Assembly (NCBI RefSeq): GCF_000189635.1
Contig: NW_002476364.1
Coordinates: forward strand, 434,001 to 498,000
Direction: 5' to 3'
DNA length: 64,000 nt
Source: Tetrahymena thermophila SB210
Lineage: Eukaryota; Ciliophora; Oligohymenophorea; Hymenostomatida; Tetrahymenidae
Positions 11,175 to 24,061 of the stretch are shown one piece after another (the first letter of the stretch is position 1; each line of letters begins with the position of its first letter). The notes under the pieces are model-generated. The model was not told the DNA's origin. It made no database searches and saw only the letters and a list, made by a program, of their open reading frames with translations. The position numbers were made by a program, and so were the translations under genes.

Positions 11175-14020
11175 ATGAGATCTCTTGGAAGGCATCCAAC
11201 TTTATAAGTTCCTCCATCAAATATTATTTCGAGCATTTCTAAAAAAGTTATTTCATCTGATTTAGATTCGAAGCTGTAAAATTTTGACAATATGCATTTA
11301 AAATACAAAATAAATCAAGTTAAGGGAATTAATAAAATTAAAAATGTTATTTTAATAGAAGTAGAATGGAACATGAAAAGGAAGTCAGCATAAGAGAAAG
11401 CTCTGAGGCTGGTCAAGGATATTAACCCGTAATTACTGAAAAAATGAAAAATATGACAACAGATGAGATATTTGAAAGGTTGGTAAAAGAAAATATTGAC
11501 TTTAGAGATTATAGATATAACGAGTTAATGAAAGAATTTGAATCAGAAATGGAAGATTTTAAGCGAACTGCACCTACCTTTGAGGAGCTATCAGATGCTT
11601 AATCTATGCAAATAAATTAAATGAACCCAAATTAAATGTATGCACAATTTTAAACTAAATTTTATGCTCTAAGAAAAAGAGATAAAGACGATTTACAAGA
11701 AAGGTAAAACTCTTTTTTTATTACCTCAATTAATTATTTGATATAGTAATAAGATTTATTTTAAATATTGGTGAAAATACAAATACTGACTGACTGGCAA
11801 ATATTCAAATACATTCATTTGATTTTCAAATAGATTTATTTATTTATTTATTATTCTTTTATCGTTTCACTAAAACCTCAATCAATATTTTTGTTAAAAA
11901 GATACGAAAGGGTTACCAGAATTGTAAGAAGTAGTCACGTTTAAGAAGTATAAAATTTGGTATCTAAGTTTAAAGGAGTTCTAAGAGTATGATAGTTTAA
12001 ATTTATTTTTTAATTAATTGATAAATTGTTCTTACAAAAAATAAACAGGAAACAATTGAAAAAAAGTTGGAAGAATAAAAACTAAAATATGAGTTAGAAC
12101 ATAAAGAAATGCGTGATAATCATTTCCAAATGAAATCTCAAATTAGAACGTAATTAATTTTATTTTATTCAATCATAGTTAAAAGTTAAATTAAATAATG
12201 TTTTAAAAATATTTTAAATGTTTTTTATCATTTATTTTAAAGATTGGAGGAAAAATGTGAGTTTTTGTAAGAAAAGATTAATGAAAAGGAAAAAAAACTT
12301 TAAGAAATGTATGATAAAATAATTAAAATGAATAATGAAAACTCATATAGAAATTAAGATCAAGAAAAGTTATAGAAAATGATGAAAGAAAAGGAAGCAC
12401 AAATAGAAAAGTTGTAAAAAAGTGAAAAAGCTCTCGAGGCTTTGTAATAGTAAAAAATCGACTATGCTCTTTTAATTAAAGACAAAGAGAATACTATTAA
12501 TTAAAAGGATTAGCTTATTTAAAAGCTTTAAAAATAGCTCTAGCAATAAACTTCAAAAATGCAAGATTAAGATTAAAAAATCAAAACACTTGAGCAGCAA
12601 GAATCTTTAAAGGTTCAGTCAAGGACGACTATTAAATCTGAAGATGAATAAAGTGATGTTGTTAATCTTAGAAGGACAACTCCAGATTAAAACTACAATG
12701 CTTGTAGATCAGCTCTTACAAGAAACGATTCAAGAAATGGAGCTTAATCAAGCAATAACAAACTGAGAAACATTAAGCAGCCCTAATAAATGCAAGCTGT
12801 TCCGATTTAAACTTTTGGAGATGTGTAAATAAATAAATAAATAAATAAAAAATAAAATGAATTGTTTATCTTTTATTTTTAAATAGATTTAGAAAGTTCA
12901 AATAAGCCAAAAGAGAAGAAAGTATTCAAAATAAACAGTTCATTGATCAGCTTCAGTAAAAAATAAAACTAAAAGAAGATTAGGTATTTGTCTTATAATA
13001 ATTATACAAAAAACCAAAAAGAATTATTATATTCATTGATTTTATTTCAATTAAATGATTGTTTATTTTATATAATCTAATTAGATAAAATTACTTACCA
13101 ATGAAGTAATGAGCTTGAGAGAAGAAAGTGATACTTATTTATAGAATCTACAAAGTATGTAGCAGTAAAATTCATAAATGAACTCTAAAACTTAGGGTTA
13201 CTTGACATAAAATCCTAATATCAATGACTTAATTTTAGATCCTTATAAAAGAGGAGACTCAAGTATGAACAAAAGCCGCTTGAGTATGACTGAAGAGAAC
13301 CGTTATTTACAAAGTGCTTTATCTAAAACATCCAATTAGTTTAATTCTGCAGTCAGCCCCAAATTGGTTTAACTCCAGCAAGCTTCCAGCAGAAATAGAA
13401 ATTTAAGTAATAATCTAGAATAAAATAAAGAAAATATTTAAAAGCTATCTTTGATGAATACAACAGATTTGTCAATTTATAAGGCTAAAACACCTTAATC
13501 TGTCAATAACACCAAACAAAGCTTAATTAATATAACAAATAAAGCAACTACTCCTGACCCATCTAAAAAATTTTAAGAAATCTAAGTAAACAGAATATCT
13601 AGTAATAACAACAATGATATGCAAACACCATATAATCAAAATAAAAATAAAATTACTCAAGTCTCCACTATATTCTAAAATACTAATTTGCAAACAAACA
13701 ACAGTACATAATATTTTAGTTAAACAAACAATAATAATATCACGAATTCATCTTAACAACTTCTAAAATAAGATATTAACCCATAGATTGGAAATAAAAG
13801 TATACACATTTCTAACTTTAATAATAATTCTGTTAACTATATAAATTCCATAAATAACTAAATCTAATCTCCATAATTATTAAATTAGAATGTTCAAGTT
13901 TAAAAATAAAAAAAAATACTTGGTTCTTATAGAATATAGCCTACTTTTAATTAAAAATCGAACCTAACTAATAACTATATATCATCAGCATCTGATAGTT
14001 TTATTCCCCTAAACATATGA
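11175..14020 (+). CDS. Coiled-coil protein with Asn/Gln/Ser-rich C-terminus, 748 residues
   Basis: Seven exons: 11175-11275, 11359-11703, 11902-11986, 12049-12149, 12243-12824, 12887-12983, 13085-14020; all phases agree and the frame ends at TGA 14018-14020. I start at 11175 because the short first exon reads as Ser/Lys-rich protein and splices in frame into the second; an ATG at 11366 is the alternative. Residues roughly 110-330 are a long charged heptad-like helix (Lys/Glu/Gln with regular Leu/Met), followed by about 350 residues of Asn/Gln/Ser-rich, probably disordered sequence. No enzyme motif or membrane span is seen. A cytoskeletal, basal-body or scaffold role is typical of such proteins but is only inference. 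The last ~34 codons plus 3' UTR are duplicated downstream (see repeat 13918-14900). Confidence 0.82.
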
Positions 14021-14900
14021 ATAAAATCAATCAGTTAAACTTATATTTATCCTTAAAAATAATTACAATTATATAAATAAAAATATATATTTGAGTTTAT
14101 AAAATTATTCTAAATGTTTTCTTCATATTTATTTTACTTTATTTGTTTTTAAACTTTTTAAATTTTTTTATAAATACCTTTTTTAAGTTAATTGATTATC
14201 CTCTTTTAAAATATATTATTAATACTTAAAAAATAATTTAAAACTAAATAAAATACTAGGTTTTTATAGAAAAAAGCTTACTTTAATTAAACTAAAAATA
14301 TTTTTCATCAGTATCTGAAGTTTTATTCTCCTAAACATATGAATAAAATCAATCAGTCAAACTTTTATTTATTCTTCAAATTAATTACATATTTAAATAA
14401 ACCAATTTATTTGAGGTTATAAAATTAATCTAAATATTTTCTTCATATTTATATTCTATCAGCCCATATCATTTATTTCTTTTTAAACTTATAAAACATT
14501 TATAAATACCTTTTTTTAAGTTAATTGACTATCTTCTATTAAAATATATTATTAATGCTTGTAAAATAATTTAAATATAAATAAAATACTATATTTTTAT
14601 AGAAAAAACCTTACTTTTAATTAAACTAAAAATATTTTTTCATCTTTTTCTGATAGCTTTATTTTCCTAAATATATAAATAAAATCAATGAGTCAAAACC
14701 ATATTTGTTCTTCAATAAATAAATTATATAAAAATTTATATTTACTTGAGTTAATTAAATTAATTTAAATATTTTCTTCATATTTGTTTTCTATCAGCCT
14801 CTTCATTATTTGTTTTTATTCTTATATGATTTTAATAAATATTTGTTTTAAGTTCATTCCTTATTTTTTATTAAAAAATATTTGAAAGATAAATACAATA
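13918..14900. repeat. Three tandem copies of the 3' end of the upstream gene
   Basis: Copy 1 (about 13918-14240) contains the final codons and stop of the coiled-coil gene plus its 3' flank. Copies 2 (about 14241-14572) and 3 (about 14573-14900) repeat the same blocks: a CT-x-GGTTxTTATAGAA start, CTACTTTTAATTAAA, CATCAGxATCTGATAG, CCTAAACATATGAATAAAATC and TTTTCTTCATATTTATT. The shared CCTAAACATATGA block is spaced about 322 then 336 bp. Copy 2 keeps the stop TGA but has small indels that break the frame; in copy 3 the TGA has become TAA and more differences have built up. The copies are non-coding leftovers of a local duplication. Confidence 0.88.
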
Positions 14901-15608
14901 TTTTCTTACAACAATTATAATTTTAACTACTTAGAAAAAATTACTAACATTCTTATAAAACAAAAAATAAAGATTACTTAAATATTCATTCTAATCGTTA
15001 ATTGTTACTAGATTTACAATTAATTTCTTGGGAAACCTATTGCTAAGAAACTAAAAATGAATTAAATGTTGTAAAATTAACTTTTTTAAACCTATAATTA
15101 ATTCTGAAGATTCAAATAACAAGCAATATTCTCACCACACATACCATGAAGTCAAGAAAATGCCAATTTAGTTTAAAAATTAACGATATATTAAACTCAA
15201 TGAAATACAAAAAAAATAAAAATTACTTTAATACACATTTTAAATATTTATTAGCTCTATTTACAATAAAGTTGTTGGGGGATCTTTTGTTAAGAAACTA
15301 AAGATGAAATAACTGATATAAAATTAACTTATGTAAACCATTATTTAATACTGAAAATTCAAATAACAAGCTATGTTACTACCACATCTACAATGGAGAC
15401 AAGAAATTGACCATTGAATTATAATAATTAAGGATGAAAGCCTCATGAAATACAAAATAATAAATATTTTGAAAAGTGATATATTTAAAGAGCAAGTAAT
15501 AAAGTTTTATGATAGATAAACTTGTATTAATTATCATGTTTAATGATCTCTTATAGAAAGATAATAGAATAATCACACTTAAGCTAATACATATAATAAT
15601 TTTATAAA
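14021..15608. other. Repeat-filled spacer between convergent genes
   Basis: It contains copies 2 and 3 of the gene-tail repeat, then a second unrelated tandem pair (14955-15455). No intact gene is seen on either strand. Confidence 0.6.
14955..15455. repeat. Second tandem duplication, unit about 248 bp
   Basis: Two diverged copies, about 14955-15203 and 15204-15455, share in order a TTACTxxAATA block, TTTACAATxAA, TTGGGxxACCTxTTG, TAAGAAACTAAA (15043 and 15291), AAAATTAACTT, GATTCAAATAACAAGC, and CATGAAGTC-like then TCAATGAAATAC ends. The match is imperfect with many substitutions. It directly follows the gene-tail triplication, so this spacer appears to be a hot spot for local duplication. 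Confidence 0.75.
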
Positions 15609-16139
15609 TCAAACAATATTTTTTTATTATTTTATATATTCTTACATCTTTTACTTTTAGAAAGGAGTTTTAAATTCAGGTTATTCAACTTAGCTTCCTT
15701 CATAAGCAAAAACTTGTAAAGGATAGGCTATTCCTCCATTCTAAATGTAAGATATATTATTAATGAAAGATTAATCAGAGCAATTAGCAGATATTTCTTC
15801 AGATGTCTTAAAATCAGAAATTTTGCTATCATCTCCATAATATCTTACATAAAATACATTTCTAATGTATTATTCGTAGGTTTTTTCTATGATTTAAGAT
15901 TCCATTTTAATGAATCCAATCAACTCAAAGTCATCTAAATATTTGCTATACTTCTATGATAAATATGATTAGATTGCAGTCATAAAATCATCTTTATTTC
16001 CTAAAAATTGAGAAGGTGCTGCGTATTTACCATTTTCTATTTGAGTTAAAAACTTATTGCTTTTTTTAGACTAGCAAATTATAACAGTCTCGCCTTTCAT
16101 CTAAAAGAATTAAATCCTGTTAGAGTGCTCTTACATCAT
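15609..16139 (-). CDS. Hypothetical protein, 176 residues
   Basis: A single uninterrupted frame from ATG at 16139 to TGA at 15609-15611 (minus), with TAA/TAG read as Gln. Composition is that of a folded cytosolic protein: alternating hydrophobic strands and charged helices, e.g. KGETVIICQSKKSNKFLTQI near the N-terminus, a YLDDFELIGFIKME strand in the middle, and RNVFYVRYYGDD after it. The order (strand, variable loop, strand ending in an aromatic run) faintly recalls Nudix-like folds, but the diagnostic Nudix box is absent, so I do not assign that. No signal peptide, span or cysteine cluster. An upstream exon cannot be excluded because a TTTTTAG acceptor-like site precedes the ATG. Convergent with the gene at 11175-14020. 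Confidence 0.7.
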
Positions 16140-17314
16140 ATTTTTCTAAAAAGCTTTTTATATTTCTATATTTTAATATTTTTGAAGTTTTAATCAGATA
16201 TCAAACTAATTCTGATATACATGCTTATATTTCAATTAAAAATAAGCGTCTATATCAATTAAAATCAACTAAATTAAATTCTTGTTATATAAAATAGATG
16301 AAAATTTATTTAACATCTATTTTTGAAAGATTTGTTAAAGTAAAAACCTAATCAAAAAACCAACTATTTTTTATATTTTGGAATTATTTTTGATAAGGAA
16401 TATTAATTTAATTTAAAACAATGAATAAATATTTAAATTAAATTATGTTCATGCTTAAATTATTGATTGGCTCAATAAATTTATTTAAATCAATAATTTT
16501 ACAAAAAAAATCTGTCAAATGCAAATAATTAAAAAAAAATATATTTAGTAAAACATAAAATTGTTATTTTTCCTAGATCAATTTAATAATTAAATATTTC
16601 AAATACACTTTGATAAATATTTGATAATATTTTTATTTTTTTATATGTGTAATAAATTCTAACTAAATGTCTAGATTAAAATTTTATATTTTAGTGTAAG
16701 TTAGTTTTAATCTTAATCAAGGAAATTCTTAGAACAATTAATTCTTTTTCAAAAAACTTTTTTTAGCTTGATGTAAAGACGTTAAATAAACTCATATATT
16801 TGTTGTTTGTTTATTTTTTTATTGTTTGTGTTCTATAACTAGCATAATAATATGAAAAAGAAATATGCTTTTAATAGTTAAATTTAGTAAAATAATTAGA
16901 TTATATAAATTAAATGGTAGATTATGTATGGATTGAAATTTTTATTTAAAGAAGATGTATTATTTATTTTTTACCTATTATAGCAACAAACAAATAATTT
17001 AAATAACAAGCAACTCAATTTTCAATAAAATTTTCGTTGGTTTATACAAGTAGAGAATCAAAGTCAAAGCAAATAAATAGTAAAAAATTATTATACAGAA
17101 AAAATTGATAAATAAAATAGATTTATCTAAATATTTGCTGAGGAGCTTGACCAAATAGAAAGTAAAGCGTTTATAAAGAGTTTTTAGGATAGAAGTTTCA
17201 TTTTATATTTAAAAGTTTAGCCAATATATTTTAATTGCAGCAGCATTTAATATTAGCTAATAATAAAATAATTGGTAGAAGAAGATAAATAAGTTTTTTG
17301 ATTTAACAAATAGG
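16140..17314. other. Divergent intergenic region
   Basis: It holds the upstream regions of the minus-strand 176-residue gene and the plus-strand membrane/PAS gene. From about 16936 the frame of the downstream gene stays open without TGA up to its ATG, but that stretch reads as ordinary A/T-rich leader. No RNA gene was seen. Confidence 0.5.
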
Positions 17315-20300
17315 ATGTTCAGCGGCAACAAAAAATAAAACCAATAAGAGGAATCACTTTGGGAGACAATTGAATAAAAGCTAAAGCTGTGGCTTCACTC
17401 TTTAATTCATGAAGTTTTACAAAGTCAAGTAGATTATTTATTTGATAGTTAGTTAAAATTTTAGACTCAATGGCAACCGAATTTTAAAAAAAGATCTTAT
17501 CGAAATTTAAACTATAATTTGATTTTACCTGATTCCATTAATTTATCATTTTCATTTTTAGCAATTTTTCAACTCAATAGAATAGTTTGCAGGGCTGGTT
17601 TTTATAGTACCATGCAAAAAAATAATAAATAAACGATTCAAATTAACACATTTTTGAAATTATAAATAAATAAACAGGTTGGAAGTCCTCTGATATATAA
17701 TCTTTTGATATTAATTGAAACTTTGTAACTTAACTATTATGCAATTCACCCTCTGCTAAATAAATACATATGGAACACTAATTTCCTGAGCTACTATCAG
17801 CAACTAATCTAATATTTTCAATTTAATTATCTTTTGAAGGGTTCTTAAGCTACAACATTTCTTGCAATTTTGTATATTTGCTTCTCAATTAATATCATTG
17901 TAATCATCTTGATGATCATCGCAACTAATAAAATTGTAACAAACTAAAAAAAGAACTCAACATTCTTGAGTTACGGAATTAAAATCTTAGCTACCTATGG
18001 TCTTTTGGTAACTACAATAATTCCTCTCCCTTTTTTTAACTCCTTTCTAGCAACACTGATATGTAGTGTAGATTCGCCTTACACGTAAAATATGAATTGC
18101 TATTCAGGCTTATACTTTCTTCATCTTACAATCGCTATTATAGGAATGTTAATATTCATATTTCTTTGCTTAGTTTTCACTTTTATGTTTATTGACATGA
18201 ATCCTTCTTCAGTGATTCCATTCGCTTCTCCTTAAACTCTAATGCCTTTAATAAAACTTGGTACTTTATGATCAATTCAAAATATATTTAATTAACCCTA
18301 TTTATTTAACTAATATAATATAGGAATGAAAGTTTTGCTTCCTTTCTATGTGACTATAGACTATGGTGGAAAGTTTATTTAGTAATTTATTGTAGTCCTC
18401 AATGTATTGTTTTTGTTTATGCTATTTATGAGATATAAAACTGCTCCTTACTATAATAAGGTAATAAAAATAAAAATAAACTTTTCTAAAAAAAAATATT
18501 ATTTACTTTTTATAAAATCATAGAAAATACAATCTTTTGTTATATTTTGCGAATCTCTCATTTTTTGGGTGGCATTCTGTGCTTTAGTGACTACCTTTTT
18601 AGACTAGGGAACTATCGATAATATTGGTCTACTTTATGTTTTGATTTGTAATACTGCTTTAATTGTATTTATTTTAATTTAATCATGAGTCTTAAATGTT
18701 TTTAGGTTTTCCCATGTTTTGGAATGTTTATAGGAACATAGTTCATCACAGAAAGTCCTACTTCATATAGTTATCAATCAAAGACTTTAAAAAAGATGAT
18801 GATGTAGAAGTTTATGTCAACGTTTTGATTGATTTGATCGAAAGCAGAGAACATGCTGAAAGTCGTATTAAGCTTGAAGGTATCCTTAAATACCACAGTA
18901 AAACGTGCCCTAAGGATACTTGCTATTGCAGATAACTGCTACACGATGAAACAAAGGACGAAGAATCCTAGCTTTTATCTAAAAAATGGTATATGTTTGT
19001 GAGATCTATCCTTGAAGACTCACTCGAAAAGTTTGTTAAATCTTCAAGACTTCACTTACTCCATGCTTTCATTTAGCACGAAAAACTCAAAAATAAATTT
19101 AAAGCCTTATTTGAACTCATGATTGCAAGAGAGCATAAGCCAAACATTCAAGAAGAGTTCTCGATATTCAGGTTTATTTAATAATCATCAAATGCTTTTT
19201 GGTATAAAAAAAATTTTTCTTACAAATAGATTTGCAAATTTAATTGAAGATGAAATTAAGGACAGCGATGAAAAAACTGGAGACACTAGGAATGTTGATG
19301 TGAATAAAATCGTGCTTTTTTAGAAGAGAGTAAAATATTTAATAAAAAGATATTTAAAATAATTAACACTTATTTTATTTAAATAGTTTATTGAATTCTA
19401 AGAAATAATTGACAAAAGTGTCTAACTCCATCTAGATTTTTGGAAAGAACTATTAGAAGAGAATCCTGAAATTCAAAAAATAGAAAATATGGGATCTAAA
19501 ATAACGTCCACTGTTGAATAAGTAAATCTAAACTAATAAATCATCAATTAACCACTAATTTATTTATTTGTCATTACCATCAATTTATCATAATTCATTG
19601 ATTCATTTTAGTTCATGAATTAATTAATTATTGATCATTTTTGCTGATCGATTAATCATTAACTCTTCTTTGTTGATCAATTAATTAATCGCTCGTTAAT
19701 TGTTGTTGATCAATTGATTGTTAAAATTCAAAAAGGTAAAAGACCAATTTTAAAGATTGAGAGACATTTACAGCAATCACATTAAATGCCTAGAAATATA
19801 TGGTTACTTTTTAAAAGATATTGTAAACGATGATATTGAAGGAGAAAAAATATTGGATAATGTGAAATATGCTAAAAATTCTTAAAGTGTTAATAAACAA
19901 TTTGTTGATTAAGACAGACTTAAATACGGAGAAAACTCAAATACTGCAATTCTCACTGTTTCAGGAAATTATGGATAAATAGGTACCGTCACAAATCTCA
20001 ACAATGAGCTTACAAGGTTGGATAATTAAATTTCGAACTTCTTTTTTCATGACAAAAATAAAATAATATAAATTAATTAATCATTTATATCTAAAAAAGA
20101 ATTTTAGGATGGAGTAAGGCTGATGTTATAGAATAAAATATTTCAAGAATAATGCCAAAAGTATATGCTGATTTGCATGATAAATTCATGGAACATTATC
20201 TTGAAACATCTGAAGGTAAAGTTATTGGAATAGAAAGAACAGTAATGTGCTTAAACAAAGTAAATAAACATATTTAAAGTTTTTAGATTAAGAATTATGA

Positions 20301-23300
20301 AATATAAATAGGATTCATTTTTAGTTCCATGTACTTTGATGATAAAAGTACTACCAAATTTATCAGAAGGTATACAGATAGTAGGGTTTCTTAAAGATAT
20401 TGAAGCAGCTAATTCAATTTTAAAAACTAGTAACAATGAATAGGATGAGAAAGTTCATTATATGATTTATAGGACTGATAATGACTCTTATGTTATGTAA
20501 GGTATTACTTAGTCTTGCTATAATTCTCTAGGAATACCTTCTTCACTTATGTACGGAAATAGTACAAATAATATCGAATTTACAGTCGGTAAATAGACTA
20601 ACTTAAAACTAAAAAAATTTCTAAATTTTCAATTATTTTTAATTTATAGACACTATTTGTCCAGATTTATTGAATCCTGAATTCTATGAGGACCTTAAAA
20701 GTCCAGCAGGATTGATTGTAACTATTGACACTACGACTGTTTAATAAAACTTTTTGTTAGACGAAGAAGACTCTGAAGATGAAGAATATCAAGATGCAAC
20801 CTCAGGTATAGGTTAAACAGTTGGGTTAATGGATGAAGGCTAAGAAACAAAGGCCAAAAAAACAAAATTTAAAAGGACAAGGGTTAGAATGAACCTTATT
20901 GAAGAGTAAACATTTGAAGATAGAAAAGTAATTTTTATCTTGTACAGTGACAGGAATAGCTTTTTAAATTCTAAAAATATTTATTAAATAAGGTCAATGT
21001 AGTTAAATTTGTTGAAGTAGATGAAACTGATGAAGGAAGAAGTAAAATTAATCAAGAAGGGTATTAAGGCTCAGCAATAGAGCAGTAATAAATGAAGGAA
21101 ATTGAAAAAACTTAAATGATGAAATAATAATGGACTTAATAATAGTAAATTTAGCAATAACATAACGATAGAGATGAGGAATTTAATGCTTCAGATAGAG
21201 ACTCTAACATATCAAGTTCTTCTGTTAACGAAGAAGTTAGATAATTGAAAGATTTTAAATCACTTATCTCAGAAAAAACAGTAAAATTAATTTGATCAAA
21301 AACAATAAAATTAATTAATCAACTAAATAAAATAGGTACCAAAAAGTATTAGTATTCTTAAGAAAACAGTTATTAGTTTAATTATTGTCATCTTAGTTCT
21401 TAGTGGAGTCGAGCTTTCTTTTAAGCTGAGCTAAGGAAATGAAATATCAACTGGTTTTAATTCTATTTTTACTTCTTACTAAAGAACAGATATCATGGCT
21501 GATGTTAATTTCTATTCTAGAAGAGTTTATAATCTTGCAAAGTAATTTAATAGCTTTAATTAATTTTAGATATTTATATTTACAATGCAAATTAAAATAA
21601 ATTTTTTATGTTATTCTAATTTTTGTTAAGTAAATCTAAATCATTTCGTTGATTAAACTTAAAAAGAGTTTAAGAGTATTTAAAATATCAAAATAAATAC
21701 GAAGTTTATAAAATAGACTTTGATGAACTAAATATTTTAAACAAACACATTTTATGAAATAAATACAAATAAATTTAATCTAAAAAATAAAATAAAATTT
21801 ATTTATTATTTTTTATTTAGTTAAATTAGATTACCTGTATCACCTACTACATAAAATTAGGCCTTTGTAAATGACTAGAGCACTGTAATATTATATTATA
21901 TTTTATTCAAGAAATAAATTTTATATCATAAAAATTATCAATAATAAATAGCTATCAACAAATGTTAATCTGCTATAAACAAACTAATTCTAAAATATGA
22001 AGAATGTGATTAATTTAGATTCTTCGACATACAATAAACTAACTACCGCCCTTTATGATGTAAAGTTCTAGCAATAACAACTAAATGATATTAAAACCTA
22101 CCAAAACTTACTGACTGATGCTATGATTCAGTATATCACATCCTCCTCTTCCTTGGCTAATTCCACTCTAAGCTCTTTCCTTCCGAGTGCTTCCAGTTAA
22201 GGGTAAATTAATTTTTCTAAACTTAAATTATATTATAAATTCATTATAATTTAAAGTTATGTCGATTCTACTATTAAAAATTTCTTCTATGTCATTTAAA
22301 ATGGTTTGTTTGTTTTGAGAAAGGGAACTGAATTTGAATCATAAGAAATATTTACATATTATTACAATGAAAATGATAATTTTGAAAACTCATTCAAAAT
22401 AATTATGATCCTTGGCATAGTTTTTCTTCTGCTGTCTTTAGTAATATTGATTCCTTATGTGTTTAAAGTTCATAAGACTAACACTCGTGTGCTTTCTCTG
22501 TTTGGTATGATTCCAATTGCAGAAATAAAAGAGTTAGTCAGTAGATGTGAGGCTTACTCTGCTCAATTTATTGATGAAAAGAAGATGCTTCAAGGTGAAT
22601 AAAACTACCAAGAAGAAGAAGTTGATCAAGTAAAACTTTTGAATCTTTAACCAAATTTTATTTAATATTTTAAAAATGAATAGAGTAAATAAAATGACAG
22701 TCCAAAAGGCAATCAAAACGATTTAGAAATAGATGGTGAAGCTAACGAGAATGATGAAGTGAAAGATAGCAAAGATATAGATTATGAGGATAATAAATAG
22801 AAAAATAATAGTGATATTAGATCCAATCCTCAGAACTAGCTTTAAGTACCTTTAGCTGGAGGAAGTGATTTGAGAAATTCTAAAATAAATAATAATTTAA
22901 AGACAAACCCTTAGACAGCATAAAACTCAAATGTAAAATTTTTTTATTTGTAAAATTTCATAAATAATAGAATGTAAAATAAATTAAGCTTAAAGGTGCA
23001 GCAGCGAATAAAAACGATGCAAATAAAAAAGGAAAAAGTCAAGAAGAAGAAGATGCAGATAATCAAAGAAGCTAGAAGTTGATGAATTCAAAAGATAACA
23101 ATAGAAAGAAAGTCATCTTCTAATTTTTAATATTTTCATTGCTATTTATAACTTATTTCGTTGTCAGCTTTGTTTTAGAATTGACATTCTTGCAAAACAT
23201 GAGACAAGTACTCCATCACTTAAGCTAAGTATCTCAAAGAAATTCAATCATAAAGTAAATTCATTTTGATAGTTTCTTTTTTCATGATTCATCTTTTAAT

Positions 23301-24061
23301 ACAGGTATGCGCTTGTTTATATGGTAGAGCAAATAACTACAGACTAAATTTAGTTGTAGGATGGAGAAGATAACTTAACTGTTTTTATTAATAGGTCATA
23401 CACAATAGAAAATGAAATTAATACTAGCAGTTTATAATCTTATCCATCAGAATTTTCTTCTTACTTTAGCACCTTTTAAACTGCTAATTATAACAACTTC
23501 TGCACTATTTTCCCCTAAACTCCTACTTTAACAACAACTGATTGTGCAAATGTCAACTCTAAAATGCTTCAAAGAGGTCTGAAAGTCTCAATAACATCAT
23601 ACATTGAAGGTAAATAAATGAAAGCTAACTAATATTTAAATTTAGTAATAATTTTGAAATATCAAATAGGAATAAGAACATTTATAACTAACTACGAAAA
23701 TGCAGCAGACAAATCATTAAGCTTTAAGCAAAAAGAGTTTGCTTTGAATGATTATGTTGTACTAGAACAAATGCAATTCTATATGGCACCAATGATAGAA
23801 TTTTTAAATTAATAACTGTTGTCAGCAATACAAACATATATCAATAACTAAAACAGCATTGAAGAGATAAAGTTTGGTGTGTTTGTTGCTTTTGTCATTA
23901 TTGTATTCCTAGGAGTGTGGTTACCTTATTTACAATAACTCAGCCACAAGATATGGAGAACCAAAGGTATGCTCAATATGATACCTATGGACATAATAAC
24001 AAAAGATCAAAACCTTAAGCAAGCTTTCTAATCAGGAGACATACTCTAAGCTGTAAAATGA
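17315..24061 (+). CDS. Large multi-span membrane protein with cytosolic PAS region (ciliate TM-PAS family)
   Basis: Nineteen exons joined in phase give about 1,765 residues. Exon starts: 17315, 18324, 18524, 18706, 19230, 19387, 19736, 20100, 20312, 20650, 20993, 21336, 21821, 21952, 22257, 22684, 22989, 23305, 23670; the stop is 24059-24061. Residues about 60-430 hold many hydrophobic spans. A cytosolic region follows with the cysteine motif CPKDTCYC (about 465). The PAS-like core lies at about 690-830 (TNLNNELTRILGWSKADVIE, then RIMPKVYADLHDKFM and IQIVGFLKDIEAANS). An acidic Gln-rich linker comes next, then four more spans (about 1070, 1285, 1500 and 1710) bracketing two extracellular loops, as in two-loop sensors. 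Tetrahymena has a big family annotated as PAS-domain or transmembrane proteins with this plan; ligand and output are unknown. A sensory or channel-like role is inference. The splice at 22933-22988 is ambiguous (22970 also fits). Confidence 0.85.
19522..19735 (+). repeat. Long intron with clustered TGATCA/TTAATTAAT palindromes
   Basis: This 214-nt intron of the TM-PAS gene is about four times the usual size here. Its 3' half is built from repeated TTAATTAATT, TGATCA and GATTAATCATT/TTGATCAATTAATTAATC variants that can pair with one another. It lies between exon ends GAA-CAA (TAA) and GTA-AAA-GAC, and is spliced GTAAAT...AAAAAG in phase 0. Confidence 0.7.

Noticed and set aside
11025-11300. Minus-strand open frames upstream of the coiled-coil gene
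   Set aside because: The same stretch is explained by the first plus-strand exon (11175-11275), which splices in phase into the main gene.
22405-22716. Two short overlapping standard-code ORFs on opposite strands
   Set aside because: The plus one is part of an exon of the TM-PAS gene; the minus one is its shadow in A/T-rich sequence.
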